NCBI GenBank assembly: GCA_028289505.1
Contig: JANQPK010000040.1
Coordinates: forward strand, 1 to 24,439
DNA from: Cyclobacteriaceae bacterium
GTDB taxonomy: Bacteria > Bacteroidota > Bacteroidia > Cytophagales > Cyclobacteriaceae
DNA length: 24,439 nt
Direction: 5' to 3'
Both the position numbers and the translations under genes were made by a program. This document shows positions 16,574-22,453 of this stretch, piece by piece (the stretch's first letter is position 1; each line of letters starts with the position of its first letter). Below the pieces are notes generated by a model. It worked only from the letters and a program-made list of their open reading frames with translations, had not been told where the DNA came from and searched no databases.

Positions 16574-17274
16574 CGTCGAAACCCAAACTTGTAGTGCTTT
16601 CCGGTGCAGGAATAAGCGCTGAAAGTGGTATTCCTACTTTTAGGGATGCCGATGGATTGTGGGAGGGACATGATGTGATGGAGGTTGCCTCACCCCAAGG
16701 TTGGGCTTCTGATCCAGAACTTGTATTAGATTTCTATAACCAACGCAGGAAAGTAGCACTTGATGCTAAACCCAATAAAGGTCATCTGGTATTAGCAGAG
16801 CTAGAGCAACACTTCGAGGTGACCGTAATTACCCAGAATATCGATCATTTACACGAACAAGCAGGGTCTTCAAAGGTTCTTCATCTTCACGGAGAACTGT
16901 TTAAGAGCCGGAGCACTAAGGATCCGAATCTGGTCTACCAGATTCCAGGTTGGGAATTGAAACTGGGTGATGTTTGTGAAAAAGGTTATCAACTACGGCC
17001 TCATATAGTGTGGTTTGGAGAAGACGTTCCCATGATGGAACAAGCAGTTGGCATCGCCAGACAAGCTGACATCTTTGTGGTAGTAGGTACTTCCTTGGTA
17101 GTGTATCCAGCGGCCGGTTTAATCAATTTCGTGGAGCATCGAGTCCCGAAGTACGTCATTGATCCCAATATTCCGGATGTTCAACCCATGGCGAATCTAA
17201 CCTTGATCAATAAAGGCGGAGGAGAAGGGCTCAGCCAACTCCGACTGTCCTTACTTAGAAATCATGCGCCATAA
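16570..17274 (+). CDS. Sir2-family NAD-dependent protein deacylase, class III type, lacking the zinc site
   Basis: Sirtuins remove acyl groups from lysine using NAD+, releasing nicotinamide. The 234-residue protein has the NAD motif GAGISAESGIPTFR (from residue 12), QNIDHLH with Asn90/Asp92, catalytic His107 (LHLHGEL), HIVWFGE and VVGTSLVVYPAA. Tyr56 and Arg59 in FYNQRR match the Tyr-x-x-Arg pair that gives SIRT5/CobB-type enzymes their preference for succinyl or malonyl lysine. The four zinc cysteines of most sirtuins are absent: the whole protein has one Cys (Cys136). The GTG start overlaps the topA stop (GTGA); the next Met is far inside, so GTG is well supported. It may be called cobB in other annotations. 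The 3' end overlaps menC tail-to-tail by 13 bases. Confidence 0.9.
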   Translation: MTSKPKLVVLSGAGISAESGIPTFRDADGLWEGHDVMEVASPQGWASDPELVLDFYNQRRKVALDAKPNKGHLVLAELEQHFEVTVITQNIDHLHEQAGSSKVLHLHGELFKSRSTKDPNLVYQIPGWELKLGDVCEKGYQLRPHIVWFGEDVPMMEQAVGIARQADIFVVVGTSLVVYPAAGLINFVEHRVPKYVIDPNIPDVQPMANLTLINKGGGEGLSQLRLSLLRNHAP

Positions 17275-18290
17275 TTCAGAAAGCCTTGCTTTATTTGCAA
17301 GTAGTTCGGCCAGACATTATTGTGATACAATTGGCCAGTCCCTAATCCCTGATGTGTGCTTGGATTTTTGCTTGCAGTATAGTGTGCTATCGCATTCAAT
17401 CCCACATTCGACTCCAGCGCTGAGGTAATCCACCAGCCAATCCCGCGTTCATCCGCCAGTTGTATCCATTGATCCGTTATATCAAATCCACCCAAGAGCG
17501 TAGGCTTTAACACAATATATTGAGGACAAACAGTATCAAGTAACTCCCGCTGCTTGGTAAAATCTGAAACCCCAATCAATTCTTCGTCCAAGGCCACCGG
17601 TACTGACGGGTTCACACAAAGTCGTTTTAATAAATCGTATTGCCCAGGAGGTACAGGTTGTTCAATGGAATGGAGCCGAAATTGCGACAACCGTTGAAGA
17701 CGATCCCACACATTATCCTGGTTAAAGGCACCATTGGCATCTACACGTAAAACAATATCAGGATCAAAGGTTTGTCTAATGTAATCCAACAATTCACATT
17801 CCCGTCTAAACTCGAGGGCACCTATCTTGATCTTGATGCAATTGAAGCCCTCTGAAACCTTCTGATCCAACTGTTTCTTCATAAATTCAAAGTCCCCCAT
17901 CCAGATCAGGCCATTAATCGGTATTGGGTTGAAACCATTAGTTGGCACAAGTTTAAGTAATTCCAGTAAGGCTGACTCCAGAGCAAACCTAACCGAGGGT
18001 GCTGTTGATCCTATCAATTGGTCCAAGATAGCGGGGATTTGTTGGGAGGTCGATGGTAGCTGATACCCCTTAATGGATTGGCATAATTTAGTTAAATGGT
18101 CAACTATGTTATCGTTCTCCGGGCTTAATCCAGGTAAAGGGGCCGCTTCACCTTTACCAGAAAGATCTGGCTGATCTTGGTCCCAAACTTTGAGGAAATA
18201 GGTATCTCTTTCTTTCATGACACCCCTGCTGGTTCCTGCCTCAAATTTGAACTTAAGGGTATATTTTCTAAAAGAGGCTTCCAAGCTCAT
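17262..18290 (-). CDS. menC: o-succinylbenzoate synthase (enolase superfamily)
   Basis: Converts SHCHC to o-succinylbenzoate in menaquinone synthesis. The 342-residue protein shows the muconate-lactonising-type enolase arrangement: Lys153-x-Lys155 (CIKIKIG), metal ligands Asp184 (RVDANGAF), Glu210 (IEQP) and Asp235 (ALDEEL), and the opposite-face Lys262 (VLKPTLLGG). ITSALESNVGL and the GLGTGQLY close to the C-terminus are typical of MenC. A dipeptide epimerase is the main alternative, but the short ALDEEL/LKPTLLGG form favours MenC. Its ATG overlaps the pncA stop (ATGA), placing it last in the yebC-pncB-pncA-menC operon. Other men genes are not in the window. Confidence 0.87.
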   Translation of the reverse strand: MSLEASFRKYTLKFKFEAGTSRGVMKERDTYFLKVWDQDQPDLSGKGEAAPLPGLSPENDNIVDHLTKLCQSIKGYQLPSTSQQIPAILDQLIGSTAPSVRFALESALLELLKLVPTNGFNPIPINGLIWMGDFEFMKKQLDQKVSEGFNCIKIKIGALEFRRECELLDYIRQTFDPDIVLRVDANGAFNQDNVWDRLQRLSQFRLHSIEQPVPPGQYDLLKRLCVNPSVPVALDEELIGVSDFTKQRELLDTVCPQYIVLKPTLLGGFDITDQWIQLADERGIGWWITSALESNVGLNAIAHYTASKNPSTHQGLGTGQLYHNNVWPNYLQIKQGFLNYGA

Positions 18291-18907
18291 ATTCTACCAA
18301 CTTGGCTACTTGTTATCAGCGTTATTCCTGATGCTTCCATCTCATTCAAGGCAACGTCCTTATCATCCGGAGCGAGATTGACTGCCCTCACGGCATCGGT
18401 AACCACGGAAGTATTAAAACCTAAATTCACGGCATCTAGGGCGGTAAATTTCACACAGTAGTCGGTGGCCAAACCCACCACAAATACCTGGCTTATTTTT
18501 TTCTCATTTAAAAATGCACTTAAACCAGTGTCATTTCTATGATCATTATCGAAAAAGCCACTATAGCTGTCTACAGTGGGGTCCGTACCTTTTCGGAAAA
18601 CCTTGAGTGCTTCAGTGAGTTTAAGATCCCTGGCAAATTCTGCGCCCCGGGTGCCCTGAATACAGTGATCAGGCCACAGCACCTGATCAAGTCCATGAAG
18701 GTCAATTATTTGACCAATTCGGCCATCTGGATGATTGCTGGCAAAGCTCTCATGGTTCTTGGGGTGCCAATCCTGGGTAGCCACCACCAAATCAAACTTT
18801 GGGATCAATTGATTGACTATAGGTATAATTTGATCCCCCTGATCTACTGCCAGTGCACCTCCCGGTAAAAAATCGTTCTGAATATCAACCAAAATTAGCG
18901 CTCTCAC
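18287..18907 (-). CDS. pncA: Nicotinamidase
   Basis: Hydrolyses nicotinamide to nicotinate and ammonia, the first step of the deamidating NAD-salvage route. The 206-residue isochorismatase-fold protein has the catalytic triad Asp8 (LVDIQNDF), Lys106 (FRKGTD) and Cys151 (ATDYCVKFTA), plus the metal ligands Asp46 and His48 (TQDWHPKNHESF) and His81 (WPDHCIQGT). The start is GTG at 18907, overlapping the pncB stop (GTGA); the N-terminus MRALILVDIQNDF matches known nicotinamidases, so this start is secure. The stop overlaps menC (ATGA). Confidence 0.96.
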   Translation of the reverse strand: MRALILVDIQNDFLPGGALAVDQGDQIIPIVNQLIPKFDLVVATQDWHPKNHESFASNHPDGRIGQIIDLHGLDQVLWPDHCIQGTRGAEFARDLKLTEALKVFRKGTDPTVDSYSGFFDNDHRNDTGLSAFLNEKKISQVFVVGLATDYCVKFTALDAVNLGFNTSVVTDAVRAVNLAPDDKDVALNEMEASGITLITSSQVGRI

Positions 18908-20373
18908 AACTGTTCTCTTAGATTAAGTATTAATTCGGTTTTAAGATGGTGTAAACCTTTCTCTAAACCTACCGTGTATTGATGTGGATTCATTAATCGT
19001 CTATTGCTTTGATCCAATTGCTTCAGCTCATCCTTTACTAAAGACCTTATCTGATGCAATTCCGGAGATTCATATTGAAGCTTGCCATCACGAAAGATTG
19101 GTACTAAAAGATCCTGGTAGGTCAATTTCTCAGACTTAATTTTCTTGCGTCTGGTGTGATCGATGGGATCAATTAATATTGGTTCTATACCAGGTTCAGC
19201 ATTTACGTCGTAAATCATATCAGCAATATATGTTCCATTGCTGGAGAATCTTCTGACCTGCTGAATACCGGGGTTATTGATTTTTGCTACCTGTTCTGAT
19301 AGCTTGATCTTATAATCCCATTGATTACCTTTCTTTATGGCTGCTAGCTTGTAAACGCCACCCAATGCCGGCTGGTCAAAGGCAGTTACAAGCTTAGTAC
19401 CAATACCCCAAATATCAATGGAGGAGTTTTGTTCTTCCAGACTGGATACCAGATATTCATCCAGGTCATTACTAACCACGATCTTGGTGCTTTCAAAACC
19501 ATTTGAATCAAGTATCTCCCGCACCTTGGTACTAAAATAAGCCAGATCACCTGAGTCTATGCGTACCCCAATTAGTGATTTACCTTGGGCTTTTAGGATT
19601 TTTCCTACTTCAATAGCGTTCTTAGCTCCTTGAATGGTGTCATACGTGTCAATCAAAAAAATACAGTTATCAGGTAAAGCGCGGGCATAGCTTTTAAACG
19701 CCTCAAGTTCGCCATCAAATGCCATTACCCAACTGTGTGCATGGGTGCCTGCAACCGGAATATTGAATAGCTTCCCTGCCAGCACATTGGAGGTGGCGTG
19801 ACAACCTCCGATATATGCTGCCCTACTGGCACATAATGCACCATCGATACCTTGTGCTCTTCTTAGACCGAACTCCAGGACCCGATCACTACCGGCGGCT
19901 CCACAAACTCTTGAAGCCTTTGTTGCTATCAGGCTTTGATAGTTTATCATGTTTAGTAAAGGAGACTCCAGCAGTTGGGCCTGTATGATAGGACCTTGAA
20001 CCCGGATTAATGGTTCATTGGGAAAGACAACCCTACCCTCTGGAATGGCATCTACACTACACCTAAACCGCATTTCGGATAAGTATTCCAAGAATTGCGA
20101 ATCAAACATGGGGGAACCATTATCGTTAGTAAGACCAGACAAAAATTCAAGATCCTCCTTGCTATATTTGAAATTTTCCAAGAATTCAATCGCGTAGTCC
20201 AAACCGCAGCATACCGTATACCCACCATTAAAGGGATTGTCCCGGAAAAAAAGATTGAAAACACTCAGGCGATCAGCAATACCTTGCTTCCAGTACCCGT
20301 AGGCCATGGTTAGCTGGTAGAAGTCTGTCAGCAGCGATAGTGAATCTCCGTAAAGGTGTTGATTTGGCTTCAA
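18904..20373 (-). CDS. pncB: Nicotinate phosphoribosyltransferase
   Basis: Makes nicotinate mononucleotide from nicotinate and PRPP, using the product of the next gene, pncA. The 489-residue protein belongs to the long NAPRTase type: LLTDFYQLTMAYGYW near the N-terminus, FNGGYTVCCGLDYAIEFL, EFGLRRAQGIDGALCASRAAYIGG (quoted in parts), the G209-T-H-A-H-S-W215 motif, IRIDSGDLAYFS with the PRPP-side Asp, and GIGTKLVTAFDQPALGGVYK near residue 330. The start must be TTG at 20373: there is no in-frame ATG or GTG between the yebC stop and the conserved LLTDFYQ motif. yebC ends 17 bases upstream on the same strand, and pncA overlaps the stop. Confidence 0.95.
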   Translation of the reverse strand: MKPNQHLYGDSLSLLTDFYQLTMAYGYWKQGIADRLSVFNLFFRDNPFNGGYTVCCGLDYAIEFLENFKYSKEDLEFLSGLTNDNGSPMFDSQFLEYLSEMRFRCSVDAIPEGRVVFPNEPLIRVQGPIIQAQLLESPLLNMINYQSLIATKASRVCGAAGSDRVLEFGLRRAQGIDGALCASRAAYIGGCHATSNVLAGKLFNIPVAGTHAHSWVMAFDGELEAFKSYARALPDNCIFLIDTYDTIQGAKNAIEVGKILKAQGKSLIGVRIDSGDLAYFSTKVREILDSNGFESTKIVVSNDLDEYLVSSLEEQNSSIDIWGIGTKLVTAFDQPALGGVYKLAAIKKGNQWDYKIKLSEQVAKINNPGIQQVRRFSSNGTYIADMIYDVNAEPGIEPILIDPIDHTRRKKIKSEKLTYQDLLVPIFRDGKLQYESPELHQIRSLVKDELKQLDQSNRRLMNPHQYTVGLEKGLHHLKTELILNLREQL

Positions 20374-20390
20374 GGTTGACTCAGCAAGGG

Positions 20391-21134
20391 CTAGATCAGT
20401 GCCATTTGTTCCTCTTTGATATCGATGTTGTGGTATACTTTCTGCACGTCATCATCATCCTCAAGAGACTCAATTAGTTTGTACACTTTTGCCAATTGTT
20501 CGTCGTCCAAAGCCACGGTGGTGTTGGGGATTCTTTCTGCTTCCGCGCTTTCTGGCTCGATTTTAAGTGCATCAAGTTTACGTTGCAGATTTCCAAAGTC
20601 TTCAATACTGCAGGTTATATGAAAATATCCGTCTTCAATTTCCACTTCCTCTGCTCCGGCATCAATTAAATCCAAAGTGAGTTCGTCGAAATCAATCCCC
20701 TCCGGTTGTGGAAATGAAAAGACTCCCTTTCGATCGAAAATAAACTCCAATGACCCGTTGGTCCCGAGGCTTCCTCCATACTTGGAAAATGCCGCCCTGA
20801 CGGCTGATACCGTGCGATTTAGGTTGTCCGTGGTAGCCTCAACAAATACCGCCACACCGTTTGAACCATAGCCCTCATAGGTAGTTTCAATATAATCCGT
20901 AGAGTCTGCACCGGCACCCTTGTTAATTGCTCTCTCAATATTGTCTTTGGGCATATTGGCTCCCTTGGCATTCTGTATTGCCAGTCTCAATCGGGGATTG
21001 GATTCTGGGTCAGCTCCTCCATTCTTCGCTGCTACTGTTAATTCTTTGATTAACTTGGTAAACATTTTACCGCGCTTGGCATCCTGGGCTCCTTTCCTTC
21101 TTTTGATATTTGCCCATTTACTATGTCCCGCCAT
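20391..21134 (-). CDS. yebC: YebC/PmpR/TACO1-family protein
   Basis: The 247-residue protein begins with the nearly invariant MAGHSKWANIKRRKGAQDAK and continues with KANMPKDNIERAI-like and YEGYGSNGVAVFVEATTDN blocks. It ends in the usual three-domain YebC form, and its length is typical. Family members were long annotated as transcription regulators; the mitochondrial relative TACO1 is a translation activator, and bacterial members have been linked to relief of ribosome stalling at proline-rich stretches. The sequence cannot show which role applies here. It is the first gene of the yebC-pncB-pncA-menC run and has a good promoter match just upstream. Confidence 0.96.
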   Translation of the reverse strand: MAGHSKWANIKRRKGAQDAKRGKMFTKLIKELTVAAKNGGADPESNPRLRLAIQNAKGANMPKDNIERAINKGAGADSTDYIETTYEGYGSNGVAVFVEATTDNLNRTVSAVRAAFSKYGGSLGTNGSLEFIFDRKGVFSFPQPEGIDFDELTLDLIDAGAEEVEIEDGYFHITCSIEDFGNLQRKLDALKIEPESAEAERIPNTTVALDDEQLAKVYKLIESLEDDDDVQKVYHNIDIKEEQMALI

Positions 21135-21156
21135 AATCTTGATTTAGGTACCCTTA

Positions 21157-21187
21157 CAAAATTAAACTATTTGCCCTTTTAAAGAAA
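21157..21187 (-). promoter_or_regulatory. Bacteroidota-type promoter of the yebC-pncB-pncA-menC operon
   Basis: Reading the - strand, TTTC (21187-21184) is followed after 19 bases by TAATTTTG (21164-21157), an exact match to the TAnnTTTG -7 element and 3 of 4 to the -33 TTTG. Spacing is within the described range. It lies 22 bases before the yebC start codon and 17 bases after the EamA stop, giving a short leader. Confidence 0.6.
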
Positions 21188-21203
21188 TGAAGGCCATTTA
21201 AGT

Positions 21204-22049
21204 CTAAACACCCTCTTTAGATTTATACCACAAATTGAGTACAACTCCTAGCATCACCATAACCATTCCGAAATAGGCAATAATGGTGTAATGCTCATCA
21301 AAGAAGATGAAACCATAACCAAGGGCAAAGATGATCCCAATGTAACTGATCACCGAAACCTTTGAAAGTTCTTCTGACTGATAAGACTTGGTCATGTAAT
21401 ACTGCCCTAATTGAGTAAGCACTCCGACTAGTAAAAGAAACCACCAATCCCTGGGTGATGGCAATACCCACTGGAAAATTGTGATAATACCAGTAACCGG
21501 AATAGCTACCAGTGGAAAATAGAATATGATTACCAACGGATGCTCACTATGTTTGAGCTTTCTTATCATGTTGTAGGCAAGTCCGGTAAATACTGCACCA
21601 AAAATTCCAATCAATGCCAAAGAAATGGGAATTCTGGCATCTACCCCCTGAATAACAATTATCCCAAGGAAGGATAGCAGAAAAAACACGAACTGCCATG
21701 GCCTTACTCGTTCCTTTACAATTAGTATCCCCAATAAACTGGTGAATACCGGAGCCATATAGTGTATGGTAACTGCTCCTGCCAAGGGGATTTTTTGTAA
21801 AGTAAAAAAATAAGTAACCAAGGCGATAGTGCCGGTAATGCCTCGAATGATTAATATCTTTCGGTTATTGCCCAGCAGGTTAACCCTTTGATGCAGTAGA
21901 AAAGCACCAGATATGGCGAAACTGATAACAGATCTAAAAAAAACCACTTCCACTGCTGGAATGTGTGAAATGAATTTCACACACAGATTCATCAGGGAGA
22001 AAAAGAAGATGGCCAGAATCATGTACCAGACACCCTGCGAAATATGCAT
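21204..22049 (-). CDS. EamA-family (DMT superfamily) transporter
   Basis: A 281-residue inner-membrane protein with about ten hydrophobic helices, formed from two EamA halves. The first begins VWYMILAIFFFSLMNLCVKF and contains the typical FFRS (helix 2), RGITGTIALVTYFF and IHYMAPVFTSLLGILIVKER segments. The second half runs from about residue 141 to VMLGVVLNLWYKS. Members export or import metabolites such as amino acids, nucleosides or S-adenosylmethionine; the substrate here cannot be inferred. It is on the same strand as yebC, 69 bases upstream, but yebC has its own promoter. No terminator lies between them. A - strand terminator ends 42 bases upstream of the EamA start. Confidence 0.9.
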   Translation of the reverse strand: MHISQGVWYMILAIFFFSLMNLCVKFISHIPAVEVVFFRSVISFAISGAFLLHQRVNLLGNNRKILIIRGITGTIALVTYFFTLQKIPLAGAVTIHYMAPVFTSLLGILIVKERVRPWQFVFFLLSFLGIIVIQGVDARIPISLALIGIFGAVFTGLAYNMIRKLKHSEHPLVIIFYFPLVAIPVTGIITIFQWVLPSPRDWWFLLLVGVLTQLGQYYMTKSYQSEELSKVSVISYIGIIFALGYGFIFFDEHYTIIAYFGMVMVMLGVVLNLWYKSKEGV

Positions 22050-22090
22050 TACTATTCAGATATTTAATGCGAGGTGTGAATATACGGTAT

Positions 22091-22119
22091 AAAAAAAGTC
22101 CCACGCTATAGCGTGGGAC
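22091..22119 (-). terminator. Perfect 22-base palindrome with T-run, - strand terminator
   Basis: GTCCCACGCTA at 22098-22108 is directly followed by its exact reverse complement TAGCGTGGGAC (22109-22119). On the - strand the hairpin is followed by seven T (22097-22091). GC-rich stem plus T-run fits intrinsic termination of transcripts arriving from higher coordinates. On the + strand there is no T-run after it. Confidence 0.8.
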
Positions 22120-22409
22120 CAAAACCTAAATTAAATATGAAAAACCTAGTTAAAAAAGTGTTACCTACAAGAGGTAAAAATGAAGGTTAAAAAATAATGA
22201 TGTTGCTGTTCAGTAGCCTTGCTTCTAAAAATCAGTATTAAAAAATGAACATCATTGGAATGAAAAACTCTCGCTCAACATTCCGTCACCTCTAGTACAG
22301 TTAATGTGCCAAACTACAAAACTGAGCACAATATTCTTTTTAACTAATTGATTATTAAGTCATTACACATGAAATATTATTATCGCTGCTAGTTCCTTTG
22401 CTTTGGGGT

Positions 22410-22442
22410 TATCATTTTGATACGAAAAATTTCATTTTGATA
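22410..22442. repeat. Two direct copies of an 11-base element, possible operator
   Basis: TCATTTTGATA occurs at 22412-22422 and again at 22432-22442, exactly 20 bases apart. The first copy is also an inverted repeat, TATCA-TTT-TGATA. The pair ends 11 bases before the stop codon of the beta-barrel gene region. Two helical turns of spacing suits a dimeric regulator, but no promoter is visible beside it. Confidence 0.35.
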
Positions 22443-22453
22443 AGAATTTTACC

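Larger units (their letters stand above)
22050..22453. other. 404-base gene-free region
   Basis: AT-rich, with no convincing protein gene on either strand. It holds, in order: the 22091-22119 palindromic terminator; a short hairpin at 22161-22177 (TTACCT-acaag-AGGTAA); three tiny + strand open frames in one frame starting at ATG 22137, 22197 and 22245 (17, 14 and 16 codons); and the paired repeats at 22412-22442. The - strand terminator sits 334 bases after the stop of the beta-barrel gene, so the region is either a long 3' untranslated stretch or hosts an unrecognised small RNA. Confidence 0.6.

Noticed and set aside
22161..22177. TTACCT-acaag-AGGTAA hairpin as a second - strand terminator
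   Set aside because: Six AT-rich pairs with the T-run three bases beyond the stem is too weak beside the strong palindrome nearby.
22300..22320. TTTGGCAC on the - strand as a sigma-54 promoter
   Set aside because: The -12 GC element is not at the required spacing from the GG.
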